From JAOUFP01 sp963801505 (GTDB taxonomy: Bacteria > Nitrospirota > Thermodesulfovibrionia > Thermodesulfovibrionales > UBA6898): 64,000 bases of DNA. The notes below the pieces were generated by a model. The model had not been told where the DNA came from. It did not search any database and was given only the letters and a program-made list of their open reading frames with translations. Positions within the stretch are counted from its first letter, which is position 1, and each line of letters starts with the position of its first letter. The position numbers and the translations under genes are program-made. The stretch covers positions 129,446 to 193,445 of the forward strand of contig CAWDEY010000026.1 of NCBI GenBank assembly GCA_963801505.1, read 5' to 3'. This document shows, piece by piece, positions 7,583 through 16,449 of the stretch.

Positions 7583-9366
7583 TTTAATTTCAGAACCGCC
7601 AGAAAGGCTTCCTGCGGAATTTCGACCCTTCCGACCTGCTTCATTCTTTTCTTGCCCTCCTTCTGTTTTTCAAGCAGTTTGCGCTTGCGCGTAATATCAC
7701 CGCCATAACACTTGGCCAGAACATCCTTACGGATGGCCGTTACTGTCTCCCGGGCAATGATCTTGCTTCCTATCGCTGCCTGGATCGCGACCTCGTACAT
7801 CTGCCTGGGGATGATCTTTCTTAATTCTTCGGTCAACTGCCGTCCCTTATAATACGCCTTGTCTTTATGAACTATCAAGGACAAGGCGTCCACCACCTCT
7901 CCGTTTAGGAGAATATTTAACTTCTCAAGGTTGGATTTCCGATAGCCGAGGAATTCGTAATCCATGGAAGCATACCCTTTTGAAAAAGACTTAAGCTTAT
8001 CGTAGAAATCCCAGAGTATCTCGTTTAGGGGCAGTTCATATTCGACCTTTATCCTGTCCTTCCCAATATAATTAAAGCTCTTCTGCGTGCCTCTCTTTTC
8101 CTGGCAGAGGTCCAGGATAGGGCCGATGAAATCCTTTGGGACAAAGATGGTCGTAAGGACAAAAGGCTCTTCCACCATTTCATATTTTTCAGGAAGCAAG
8201 GCAGGATTTTCTATGTATATGACCTCGCCATCGGTCTTTGTCACCTTGTAGACAACAGTGGGAGCCGTGCTTAAAAGTGACAGATCAAACTCGCGCTCAA
8301 GCCTTTCCTGTATGATCTCCATATGCAGAAGCCCCAGAAATCCGCACCGGAAACCAAACCCAAGTGCAAGTGAGGTCTCAGGCTCATAGTTAAAAGAGGA
8401 GTCATTTAGCTTCAGTTTATTGAGCGCGTCCCTGAGGTTTTCATACTGATGCGAGGCCGTAGGATAAAACCCGCAAAAGACCATGGGCTTAATGTCCTTG
8501 TAACCATGACAGGGCTCGGTAACGGGGTTTGCAGGATCAATAATAGTATCGCCGATCTTGGTGTCAGTAACGCTTTTTATGCCTGCGATGACATAGCCTA
8601 CTTCTCCTGCAGAGAGTTCGTCAACAGGCCCCATCTTCGGAGAAAATACCCCCACCTGGGAGACATCAAATACAAACTCAGTCGCAAGGAGCTTGATCTT
8701 CTGTCCGGCCTTTATCCTCCCGTCAAAGACCCTGACCAGTATGATGACCCCCTGATAGTTGTCAAACCATGAATCAAAGAGCAGGGCCTTCAGCGGTTTG
8801 GTCTCATCACCGGAAGGCGGCGGCACCTTCTTTACAATGGTCTCAAGGATCTCTTTTGTGCCTATGCCTTCCTTTGCGCTTGCAAGTATGGCCTCGGAAC
8901 AGTCGATGCCTATAGCGTCCTCTATCTGTTCCTTTACCTTCTCAGGGTCAGCACTGGGAAGGTCTATCTTGTTTATAACAGGTATGATCTCAAGGTCATG
9001 TTCTACAGCAAGATAGGCATTTGCCAGTGTCTGCGCCTCAACGCCCTGTGTCGCGTCCACAACAAGAAGCGCCCCTTCGCAGGAGGCAAGACTCCTTGAG
9101 ACTTCGTATGAAAAATCAACATGCCCCGGAGTATCTATCAGATTTAAAATATACTCATTACCGTCATCGGCCTTATAAAGAAGTCTTACAGCATGGGCCT
9201 TTATGGTAATGCCTCGTTCCTTTTCAAGATCCATGGAATCCAGTACCTGCGCAGTCATCTCCCTGGAGCTCAAGGCCCCTGTATACTCCAGGAGTCTGTC
9301 GGCGAGCGTGGATTTTCCATGGTCTATATGCGCTATTATCGAAAAATTGCGGATCTTCTTTGACAT
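7579..9366 (-). CDS. lepA: Elongation factor 4 (LepA), ribosome back-translocase GTPase
   Basis: A 595-residue translational GTPase. The G domain shows AHIDHGKSTLADRLLE (P-loop), RGITIKA, DTPGHVDF, NKIDLP and the usual order of domains II, III and V. The LepA-specific C-terminal domain includes KCYGGDITRKRKLLEKQKEG. It acts on ribosomes under ionic or other stress. The stop overlaps lepB, and its start directly follows the ROK kinase stop, so all three are probably on one transcript. Full length, no anomalies. Confidence 0.97.
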   Translation of the reverse strand: MSKKIRNFSIIAHIDHGKSTLADRLLEYTGALSSREMTAQVLDSMDLEKERGITIKAHAVRLLYKADDGNEYILNLIDTPGHVDFSYEVSRSLASCEGALLVVDATQGVEAQTLANAYLAVEHDLEIIPVINKIDLPSADPEKVKEQIEDAIGIDCSEAILASAKEGIGTKEILETIVKKVPPPSGDETKPLKALLFDSWFDNYQGVIILVRVFDGRIKAGQKIKLLATEFVFDVSQVGVFSPKMGPVDELSAGEVGYVIAGIKSVTDTKIGDTIIDPANPVTEPCHGYKDIKPMVFCGFYPTASHQYENLRDALNKLKLNDSSFNYEPETSLALGFGFRCGFLGLLHMEIIQERLEREFDLSLLSTAPTVVYKVTKTDGEVIYIENPALLPEKYEMVEEPFVLTTIFVPKDFIGPILDLCQEKRGTQKSFNYIGKDRIKVEYELPLNEILWDFYDKLKSFSKGYASMDYEFLGYRKSNLEKLNILLNGEVVDALSLIVHKDKAYYKGRQLTEELRKIIPRQMYEVAIQAAIGSKIIARETVTAIRKDVLAKCYGGDITRKRKLLEKQKEGKKRMKQVGRVEIPQEAFLAVLKLK

Positions 9367-10314
9367 TTATAATCTGGAGGTGGTTTTTTTCGCTGTTTTC
9401 ATAAATACAAGGCTTGCGGCGCCGACTATCCCCGCGTCATCTCCCAGGGAAGAAGGGATTATCTGCACGGCCTCAAAAACATCCTTAAAGGCCCGCCTTG
9501 AGGCCTCTTTGATGGCCTCCTGAACATATATGTTCCAGGCGCCGATAAGGCCCCCGGCAAGTATTATCGCTTCGGGGCTTAAAATATTAATCAGATTCGC
9601 AAGGCCGACACCAAGCGCCCGACCGCTGTCTCTGAGTATCTCCCTTGAAAGCGTGTCTCCCTCTAAAGCTGAATTGTAGATATTCTCCGGGGTAATTTTA
9701 TAGATACTGCCATTGCAGCAATTCTTCAGCATGCTCTCAGTCCCTTTTTCAAGCATCGCTACAGCCTTGGCGATCATCGCCCTTGCAGAGGCATAATTTT
9801 CAAGACAGCCTATATTTCCGCAGGGACATTTTTCAGCCTCGGAATTTATGCTCATATGCCCTATCTCCGCAGCAACATCAAGTAACTCTCCTTTGTAGAT
9901 AATACCGCCGCCAATGCCTGTCCCCAGGGTCAGCAAAACAAAGTTATCGAAGTTTTTCCCTGCTCCGCTGATCTTTTCACCGAGCGCCGCGCAATTGGCA
10001 TCGTTTTCCAGGTAGACGGGGAGATTGAATTTCCTCTGCAGGCCTTCAATAAGGTCGAGCCCTTCGACAGCGCGATAATTGGGCGAGCTGAAGACCCTGC
10101 CGTTTTTCCTGTCTATAAGGCCGGCAACACCCAGCCCTATGCCCGCAATATCGCCGTGCATTACCTCTTCTATGGTTTCTAAAAGAGAGTTGAAAACCTC
10201 CTCTGAAGACGCTTTCTTTAGCTTTCCTGCGATCTCGCCCTCGTCAGAAACAAGAGCAACCCGGAGATTGGTCCCGCCAAGATCAACACCTATTGCATAT
10301 TTTTTTGACATCAT
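9367..10314 (-). CDS. ROK-family sugar kinase (glucokinase-like)
   Basis: 315 residues with the actin-like ATPase fold. Phosphate-1 loop is AIGVDLGGTNLR, the catalytic aspartate lies in YLENDANCAALGE, the second phosphate loop is TLGTGIGGGII, the substrate motif is EIGHMSI, and the ROK zinc site is CPCGNIGCLENYASA. No DNA-binding domain, so it is a kinase and not a repressor; glucose is the likeliest substrate, but N-acetylated hexosamines or mannose cannot be excluded. It heads the long minus-strand operon, and its end is contiguous with lepA. Divergent from the ArsR-type regulator at 10446. Confidence 0.9.
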   Translation of the reverse strand: MMSKKYAIGVDLGGTNLRVALVSDEGEIAGKLKKASSEEVFNSLLETIEEVMHGDIAGIGLGVAGLIDRKNGRVFSSPNYRAVEGLDLIEGLQRKFNLPVYLENDANCAALGEKISGAGKNFDNFVLLTLGTGIGGGIIYKGELLDVAAEIGHMSINSEAEKCPCGNIGCLENYASARAMIAKAVAMLEKGTESMLKNCCNGSIYKITPENIYNSALEGDTLSREILRDSGRALGVGLANLINILSPEAIILAGGLIGAWNIYVQEAIKEASRRAFKDVFEAVQIIPSSLGDDAGIVGAASLVFMKTAKKTTSRL

Positions 10315-10408
10315 CTTTGATATATCATATGTGGGTTATATTGAAGCTTTAAATGTTATCACAAATCATTATAAGTAGTAAAGAATACATCAGGCTTAAA
10401 ACTTTTAC

Positions 10409-10438
10409 TTGACGTTTGTCCATATGAATTAATAGAAT
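10409..10438 (+). promoter_or_regulatory. Candidate sigma-70 promoter for the ArsR-type regulator
   Basis: TTGACG at 10409-10414 and TAGAAT at 10433-10438, 18 bp apart, each one mismatch from consensus. The predicted transcription start, about 7 nt on, falls at or beside the ATG at 10446, which would make the mRNA leaderless. No Shine-Dalgarno sequence is visible in front of either possible ATG, which agrees with that reading. Confidence 0.45.
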
Positions 10439-10445
10439 AATGCCG

Positions 10446-10778
10446 ATGGGATCTAATAAAACATTATTTGAGCTTCAGGCAGAAGTCTGCAAGACACTAT
10501 CAAGTCCCAAAAGGCTTGAAATACTCAACGCCCTCAAGGAAGGTGAAAAAACCGTAAGCGAACTGGTTGAAATCCTCGGCGTACCAAAGGCCAATGTGTC
10601 CCAGCACCTTGCTGTAATGAGACACAGAGGGATACTGGATTCACGCAGAGACGGCGTAAACATATACTACAGAGTTGCAAACTCTAAAGTCATAAAAGCC
10701 TGTCTGTTGATGCGTGAGGTCCTTACAGAGCAGATGCAGGAAAAGTCCAGATTGATTGATATCGTCACCAGGACCTGA
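10446..10778 (+). CDS. ArsR-family winged-helix transcriptional regulator
   Basis: About 110 residues with one winged helix: LSSPKRLEILNALKEGEKTV, then helix-turn-helix ELVEILGVPKANVSQHLAVM and the wing LDSRRDGVNIYYRV. The metal-binding ELCVCDL signature of ArsR/SmtB sensors is absent from the recognition helix region, so the inducer is unknown. ATG 10440 would add two residues; 10446 is preferred because of the promoter position. It is divergent from the ROK operon and lies upstream of the ftsE-ftsX-envC-ctpA genes, separated by a 72-nt gap from the next gene. It may regulate either side. Confidence 0.85.
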   Translation: MGSNKTLFELQAEVCKTLSSPKRLEILNALKEGEKTVSELVEILGVPKANVSQHLAVMRHRGILDSRRDGVNIYYRVANSKVIKACLLMREVLTEQMQEKSRLIDIVTRT

Positions 10779-10850
10779 CGTATTCCCTTCACTTTTTTGC
10801 CTTCCAGTTCTTATAATAGTAAAGATGTTCTATAACTGCGGGGAACTGCT

Positions 10851-11246
10851 ATGCTCATAGGTTATAACACCAATGTGCCGTATAAAGGCATCATTTACCA
10901 TGTCCAGACAGAGGACAGCGGTCTCAAATCCCATCTTATCATTACCCTTCTTTACCTGAAGGGTACGATACTGGCCTCAAAAAAAACCAATTACTCACAC
11001 CTTGCCGCCAGCCCTGACTATAAAGAAAAAGTCAGAGAACTTATGAAGGAACAGCACAAAGCTATGTTAAGAGAACTCATTGCAGGCAGGCATACCCCAA
11101 CAGATGAGCCCCCGGGACCAAAAGATGAAGATATAGCCCCTGAGCAGACTGAGTTCAATGCCGGCCAGCAGGCCGGACCCAAAAGCCAGATCGCAAAAAG
11201 CCTTGATGATATACTCCTGGACTATATCATCAAGAAGAATAAATAA
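10851..11246 (+). CDS. Conserved protein of unknown function at the head of the ftsEX operon
   Basis: 131 residues, soluble, no signal or membrane segment. The N-terminal half has a compact beta-rich segment, YNTNVPYKGIIYHVQTEDSG, that recurs in uncharacterised proteins of deltaproteobacteria and acidobacteria. A charged helix follows (EKVRELMKEQHKAMLREL), then a proline/glutamate-rich linker (about 80-110) and a short C-terminal helix, SLDDILLDYIIKK. It precedes ftsE by 15 nt. The position suggests a link to septation or to ATP-dependent control of FtsEX, but no function is assigned. Confidence 0.75.
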   Translation: MLIGYNTNVPYKGIIYHVQTEDSGLKSHLIITLLYLKGTILASKKTNYSHLAASPDYKEKVRELMKEQHKAMLRELIAGRHTPTDEPPGPKDEDIAPEQTEFNAGQQAGPKSQIAKSLDDILLDYIIKKNK

Positions 11247-11261
11247 GAGGATTATTTTCCC

Positions 11262-11924
11262 ATGATAGATTTTCAGAATGTTACAAAAGATTTTGAAAAC
11301 CAGACTGCTATAAAGGATATAAGTTTTTCAGCCGGCAAAGGTGAAATGAGTTTTTTGACCGGGCCAAGCGGCGCTGGCAAAAGCACCCTGCTGAAGCTGA
11401 TTTACCTTGCTGAGAGGCCTGACACCGGCGAAATCATCATCGATGGGTTCGACACTGCCAATATAAAAGAATCCAGCATACCCCTCGTCAGACGCAAAAT
11501 CGGGATTGTGTTTCAGGATTTCAGACTTCTTGAAAACAGGACTATATTTGAAAATATTGCGCTGGCCCTGCGAATCAGGGGTATAAGCGAAAAGGAGACA
11601 AAGGTCAGGACAAATGATGCACTCAAGACAGTAAACCTCAGACATAAATCAGACAGTTATCCAAAGACACTTTCAGGTGGGGAGCAGCAAAGAGTCGTTA
11701 TCGCGAGGGCGATAGTCACAGAGCCTGCCATTTTGCTTGCAGATGAGCCGACCGGCAATCTCGACCCGGATACAGCAGAAGGTGTTTCACGGATATTTAA
11801 AGACATCCATGCCAAAGGCACAACAATTCTTATTGCCACGCATAACAGGGAGCTCTACAAAAACACAGGCAAGAGAGTCTTGAGGCTGGACGCAGGCGTT
11901 CTGACAGGGGAGGTACTTGGCTGA
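11262..11924 (+). CDS. ftsE: Cell-division ABC transporter ATPase FtsE
   Basis: A 220-residue ABC ATPase: Walker A GPSGAGKST, Q-loop GIVFQDFRLL, signature LSGGEQQR, Walker B ILLADEPTGNLD and H-loop ATHNRE. The FtsE-typical FQDFRLLENRTIFENIALAL is present. It drives conformational changes in FtsX that activate periplasmic amidase regulators during septum splitting. An AGAGGATTATTTTCCC leader gives a modest ribosome site. Its stop overlaps the start of ftsX, as in other genomes, and envC and ctpA follow on. Confidence 0.96.
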   Translation: MIDFQNVTKDFENQTAIKDISFSAGKGEMSFLTGPSGAGKSTLLKLIYLAERPDTGEIIIDGFDTANIKESSIPLVRRKIGIVFQDFRLLENRTIFENIALALRIRGISEKETKVRTNDALKTVNLRHKSDSYPKTLSGGEQQRVVIARAIVTEPAILLADEPTGNLDPDTAEGVSRIFKDIHAKGTTILIATHNRELYKNTGKRVLRLDAGVLTGEVLG

Positions 11925-12800
11925 TGATCGCACGCCTCTGCACTGAAGCTCGCGATTCGGAGCCTGCTAAAAGAAAAGTGGATAAACCTCCTTTCTGTCC
12001 TGACCATCGCAGCCGGCCTTTTCATTATCAGTATAGGCTTTTTGGTACTCTACAATATCGATATAGCAACAAAGAAACTGCCGGAAAAATTCTCAATGAC
12101 AGTATATCTCGACAACAGTCTTCAAAAAGACAGGCTCGACTCTCTCATGGATTCATTCAGGAAGAGAAAGGCCGTCCTTTCTGTCAGATACATATCCAAA
12201 GACGAGGCAATAAAGGAGCTGAAATCCTCTCTTAAAAATTCGGATTATATCCTGGAGGGGCTTGAGGAAAATCCCCTGCCTGCCTCCCTCGAAATAAAGC
12301 TCAGGGAGGATGATGTCAAGGCAGAGACAGCACAGCAACTCGCAGCTGAAGCCCTTAAAATAAAAGGCGTAACAGAGGTGGACTATGGAGATAAGTTCCT
12401 TTCCACTCTTAATACAGTTAAAAAAGGCGTCAAGGCTGTGGGTCTGGTCTTCGCGGCCATACTTTCCACAGGCATTATTTTCGTCTGCTACAGCACGGTA
12501 AAAATACTCTTTTACAGAAGGACCGAGGAGATCGAAACATTCAAACTGCTCGGCGCTACAAAGGGTTTTATCAGAACGCCTTTTCTCCTTGAGGGTGCAG
12601 TCATCGGGACCTGTGGTGGTTTGCTCAGTCTTGCCGGCTGTCTTTTCTTTTACTATGTGCTTCTGATGCGCCTCAGCATTAATATCCCTGTTTTCAAGGC
12701 AGTACTTTTTCCTGCAAACCTTTTTCTGCCTTTACCGGGCATCGGAATGCTGCTTGGGATAACAGGCGCGGCAATAGCTCTCGGCAGGTTAAAGTACTGA
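11924..12800 (+). CDS. ftsX: Cell-division permease FtsX, start region frameshifted
   Basis: About 290 residues with four transmembrane segments. The first lies in ALKLAIRSLLKEKWINLLSV and LTIAAGLFIISIGFLVLYN, followed by the extracellular loop, then three segments after about residue 165 (LVFAAILSTGIIFVCYST, LLEGAVIGTCGGLLSLAGC, LPGIGMLLGITGAAIALG). The expected ATG at 11924, overlapping the ftsE stop, is in a different frame from this body. In the coding frame a TGA lies at 11925, and no ATG, GTG or TTG occurs before the first membrane helix. A one-base indel between 11926 and 11943 would restore it; otherwise initiation would need CTG 11943. A TTG start at 12042 would delete the first helix. 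Confidence 0.85.
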
Positions 12801-13930
12801 TGTTCCTTGTTCTGGCACTTGCCTTTGTTCTGCTTTTCCCGTCGGTTTCCCACACAACAGGCCCTAAAGAAGAACTCAGTAAAATCCAGAAACAGATCCA
12901 GGAACAGAAGAAAAAGCTGACAGAGGCCCTTGAGCATGAGTCGTCGATTTTAAATGAACTCGACAGCGTCAACATAAAACTGAGCAAGACAGAAGGGGAG
13001 CTCAGAAAATTCCGCAAAGCCCTGAGACAGACCGAATCAGAGATAGAGGCTGTCAACAGCGAAATCGCGAAGACCAGGGAAAGCATTGGAAAACAGAAAG
13101 ATTGGCTCGCGAGGAAGCTCATAATAATGCAAAGGTACGGATACGCCGGAGATATGGTTATGCTTCTGATGAGCGCCGGGGACATTTCCCAGATGATGAG
13201 GGTCTGGAAATATCTCGAGCATCTGACGCTGTATGAGCATAATGTCCTGGCCAGTTACCGCGCCAACCTTATAACACTTGATGAAAAATCAGAGAAACTC
13301 CGTATTCTCAGGGCAGAGCTTGAAAAAAACACCCAAAAAATAAGGACGAAAGAAATGGAGATGGGTGAGAAAAAAAGAGAGAAGGAACTCATCCTCTCTT
13401 CAGTGCGGAATGAAAAAAAATCGCGTCAGACAATGCTCTCTGAACTGAAGGAAGCCTCCAAAAGGCTCCTCGATATTATCCGTGAATCATCAAAAACAGA
13501 CGATTATTCAGCAAAAGGTTTTGGCCGTCTCAAAGGTAAGCTGCCCTGGCCTTCTGAAGGCAGGCTTGCCATACCTTACGGCCCGCAGAAAGATCCGCAG
13601 TTCGATACCCCGGTATTTAGAAACGGGATCCATATCCAGACAGATCCTTCCTCGGATGCCAGGTCTGTCTACGCCGGGAAAGTCATCTTCGCTGAATGGT
13701 TCAAAGGGTTCGGCCAGCTGGTAATCATAAACCACGGAAGCGGATACCATACACTCTATGGCAATCTTTCAGAGATTTTTTCACATGTTGGGGATATAAT
13801 AAAAGAAAACCAGATTATCGGCAAGGTTGGGACATCAGGCATCTTGAACGCGCCTGGTCTTTATTTTGAGGTCAGATACAAAGGCAAGCCTCTGGATCCT
13901 GTCCAATGGCTAAAAAGAAAAAAGCGGTAA
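12800..13930 (+). CDS. envC: EnvC-type murein hydrolase activator (degenerate M23 domain)
   Basis: 376 residues: signal peptide (LVLALAFVLLFPSVSHT), a long coiled coil at about 25-240 that contacts FtsX, and a C-terminal LytM/M23 fold at about 265-370. The zinc-site motifs are eroded: FRNGIHIQT in place of HxGxD, and GLYFEVRY in place of LHFEIR, although YHTLYGNL remains. Loss of metal ligands is the mark of EnvC-like activators, which switch on amidases instead of cutting murein themselves. ATG overlaps the ftsX stop. The last ~45 codons were duplicated, see 13787-14352. Confidence 0.9.
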   Translation: MFLVLALAFVLLFPSVSHTTGPKEELSKIQKQIQEQKKKLTEALEHESSILNELDSVNIKLSKTEGELRKFRKALRQTESEIEAVNSEIAKTRESIGKQKDWLARKLIIMQRYGYAGDMVMLLMSAGDISQMMRVWKYLEHLTLYEHNVLASYRANLITLDEKSEKLRILRAELEKNTQKIRTKEMEMGEKKREKELILSSVRNEKKSRQTMLSELKEASKRLLDIIRESSKTDDYSAKGFGRLKGKLPWPSEGRLAIPYGPQKDPQFDTPVFRNGIHIQTDPSSDARSVYAGKVIFAEWFKGFGQLVIINHGSGYHTLYGNLSEIFSHVGDIIKENQIIGKVGTSGILNAPGLYFEVRYKGKPLDPVQWLKRKKR

Positions 13931-14352
13931 TACAGGAGGCCGTTCGCTAATGGTGAAGAAAAAGTTGGAGCTTATCGGGCTTTTCATATTCATCTTCACG
14001 TCTGTGGGTATCTTTATCGGATTTTTCTTCAGATGCCTGCTGAAAGATCTGGGCTCCACATTCTCAAGGCAGAGCCCGGGGAAAATACCCAAGGAGTAAA
14101 GACAAGAAAAAGTAAGAGTTGGAGATATAATAAAAGAAAACCAGATTATCGGCAAGGTTGGGACATCAGGCATCTTAAACGCGCCTCGTCTTTATTTTGA
14201 GGCCGGATACAAGGGTAAGCCTCTGGACCCTGTTCAATGGTTAAAAAGAAAAAAGCGGTAATACAGGAGGTCGTACAATAATGTTAAAGAAAAGGGTATT
14301 GTTTGTTTGGTTTTTTATATTCATAATCGCCTCTACGGGTATCTTTATCGGA
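13787..14352 (+). repeat. Tandem duplication (331-bp unit) across the envC/ctpA junction
   Basis: Copy 1 starts at 13787 and copy 2 at 14118, a constant offset of 331 bp with no indels across 230 bp. The unit includes the envC 3' end (GGATATAATAAAAGAAAACC onward), its stop, the GGAGG ribosome site and the first ~24 codons of ctpA, up to GGTATCTTTATCGGA. Copy 2's envC part is a dead fragment with substitutions; copy 1's ctpA part became the 49-residue frame at 13950. The envC-derived part is better conserved than the ctpA-derived part, which has diverged by about a third. Confidence 0.9.
13950..14099 (+). pseudogene. 49-residue small membrane peptide, truncated duplicate of the CtpA N-terminus
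   Basis: ATG at 13950 with a GGAGG ribosome site at 13935-13939, 10 nt before it. The peptide begins MVKKKLELIGLFIF and shares spacing and GIFIG with the CtpA anchor, then ends in an unrelated hydrophilic tail (LKDLGSTFSRQSPGKIPKE). It has a basic N-terminus and one transmembrane helix. It arose from the 331-bp duplication. It may be only a relic, but the ribosome site is intact and the frame uninterrupted, so a membrane microprotein in the divisome operon is possible. Confidence 0.6.
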
Positions 14353-15577
14353 AGATGGTCTGTTACCAGCGTAAGCGCTGAAGGAGAAGGGTATGAAGAA
14401 CTCAAGACCTTTACCGAAGTCATGTCTATGATAAAGAAGTACTATGTCGAAGATGTAAAGACAAAAGACCTTGTCAGCGCGGCGATAAAAGGCATGGTCA
14501 GTTCCCTGGACCCTCATTCAAGCTATATGAATCCCGAGGCCTACAAGGAAATGCAGGTGGATACAAAAGGCGAGTTCGGAGGTCTTGGCATACAGATTGG
14601 GATGAAAGATAACCTGCTCACTGTCATAGCGCCTATTGAAGACACCCCTGCCTACAAGGCCGGCATAAAGGCCGGAGACAAAATAGTGAAGATCAACAAC
14701 GAATCCACCAAGGATATGAGCTTGCAGGATGCGGTCACCAAGATGAGGGGCGCCCCGAAGACCTCGATCACCCTGGGTATATTCAGGGAAGGCTGGAAAG
14801 ACACAAAGGATTTCACAATAGTCAGGGACATCATTAAGATTAAAAGCATTAAATCAAAGGTGCTCGAAGATAATATAGGCTACATAAAGCTGAGCCAGTT
14901 TCAGGAACAGACCTCAGACGACCTGGCCGATGCCATCAAGCAGCTCACTGCCGCCAAGGTAAACTCCCTCATCCTTGATCTTCGGAATGATCCGGGCGGC
15001 CTGTTAAACAGCGCTATAGATGTCACCAGCCAGTTCCTGCCAAAGGGCAAGCTCGTTGTTTACACCAAGGCAAGGTCAGGAGAAAAGACCGAGTTTCTTA
15101 CCAGCGGAGACAATGTCTTTTCAAAGCAGATGATCGTGCTCGTAAACCAGGGGAGCGCCAGCGCATCCGAGATCGTGGCAGGGGCACTCAAAGACTGGAA
15201 CAGGGCCGTCATCCTGGGTACCCAGACCTTCGGGAAAGGGTCCGTGCAGACCGTGATCCCGCTTAGCGGCGGCGCAGGGCTCAGGTTGACCACTGCAAAG
15301 TACTACACCCCTAAAGGCACCTCAATACAAAATACCGGGATAACACCTGATATTATTGTGAAACTAGAAGCTAAAAATGGTATTAAGGAACATCGCGTTC
15401 TCAGGGAAAAAGACCTGGAGGGCCATCTGAAAAATGAACAGAAGAGGTTCTGTGCCTGATGATGGGGAGGAGACAGCCCCGTTAGAAGTCGATGATAAAG
15501 ACGATGTACAGCTCCAGAGGGCAATTGATATCCTTAAGACATGGGATATCTTTAAGTCATTGCCAAAGGCATCTTAG
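14281..15577 (+). CDS. ctpA: S41 C-terminal processing peptidase CtpA, C-terminal frameshift
   Basis: A periplasmic serine protease anchored by an N-terminal helix (FFIFIIASTGIFIG). PDZ domain at about 95-175 (GGLGIQIGMKD, AGIKAGDKIVKIN). Catalytic Ser294 in GSASASEIV and Lys319 in FGKGSVQ, with the S41 fold around NDPGGLLNSA. The frame closes at 15459 after EGHLKNEQKRFCA, but the normal tail continues in the next frame to 15577 (PLEVDDKDDVQLQRAIDILK and TWDIFKSLPKAS). A one-base indel near 15445 would restore it. The catalytic core is complete either way. Probably trims or activates cell-wall hydrolases alongside EnvC. Confidence 0.93.
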
Positions 15578-15683
15578 AGACAGTAATGAGTAATGAGTGG
15601 AATGCAAAAAATACAACTGATTTTTTTAATTCGTTACTAACTGCTCATTGCTCGTTGCTGAAAAAATGCTTATTGCTGAATAA

Positions 15684-16367
15684 ATGTCACGCGTAATATT
15701 TGATATAGAGACCGCCGGGTTTGACTTCGAATCATTCGAAGGGCCTGTTCAGGAATATTTATTGAAATGGGCTGAGACCGAGGATGAAAAAAACGAGGTC
15801 AAAGAAAGCCTCTCGTTTTATCCCCTTACAGGTGAGATAGTCTCTATAGGCATGCTCAACCCTGATACAGGCAAAGGCGCAGTATTTTTCCAAAATAATA
15901 GCGGTCCTCTGCCTGTCTTTGAAGAGGAAGGGATCAGGTACGAAGCAGGGAATGAGCAGGAAGTCCTCCTCAAGTTCTGGCACGCAGTAAAAAATTACAG
16001 CCAGTTCATCACGTTCAACGGAAGGGGCTTTGACTGTCCCTTCCTCATGGTCCGTTCCGCAGTACATAAGATAAAGCCCTTAAGAGACCTCCTGCCAAAC
16101 AGATACGGAGACACCCATATCGATCTTCTGGACCAGCTTACTTTTTATGGAGCAAGCCGCCGGAAATTCAGTCTCGACATGTGGTGCAGGACCTTCGGCA
16201 TCAAGAGCCCAAAGGAAAGCGGTATTACCGGGTATGACGTCAAAGACCTCTACAGAAGTGGCCGGGGTCTGGATATAGCAAAATATTGTGCGGGTGATCT
16301 CAGGGCTACGGCTGAACTTTTTTCAGTCTGGGAAAACTATATTAAATTCTCGAACCACAAACCCTGA
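15684..16367 (+). CDS. PolB-like 3'-5' exonuclease (DEDDy, RNase H fold)
   Basis: 227 residues forming a lone proofreading-type exonuclease domain. The DEDDy acids are Asp7 and Glu9 in IFDIETAG, Asp117 in NGRGFDCPF, and Tyr201/Asp205 in YCAGDL. HIDLLDQLTFYGA and FGIKSPKESGITG follow the family pattern of predicted exonucleases related to archaeal/viral PolB proofreading domains. There is no polymerase domain here or nearby. A cytosolic role in DNA or RNA end-trimming is inferred. The upstream spacer carries the AATGAGTAATGAG / CTCATTGCTCGTTGC inverted repeat. Confidence 0.85.
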   Translation: MSRVIFDIETAGFDFESFEGPVQEYLLKWAETEDEKNEVKESLSFYPLTGEIVSIGMLNPDTGKGAVFFQNNSGPLPVFEEEGIRYEAGNEQEVLLKFWHAVKNYSQFITFNGRGFDCPFLMVRSAVHKIKPLRDLLPNRYGDTHIDLLDQLTFYGASRRKFSLDMWCRTFGIKSPKESGITGYDVKDLYRSGRGLDIAKYCAGDLRATAELFSVWENYIKFSNHKP

Positions 16368-16449
16368 ACTGGTATAATAGACTGGCGTGACCTCCTTCGG
16401 CTACTCGCGCTGCGAAGTTTGGCTCCCGGCAGAGAAAGGAAAATCCCTG

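Noticed and set aside
11924..12235. Open frame beginning at the ATG that overlaps the ftsE stop
   Set aside because: It is the natural start for ftsX, but after the first codons the frame has no FtsX likeness; the helix-forming frame is the other one. Taken as evidence for an indel, not as a gene.
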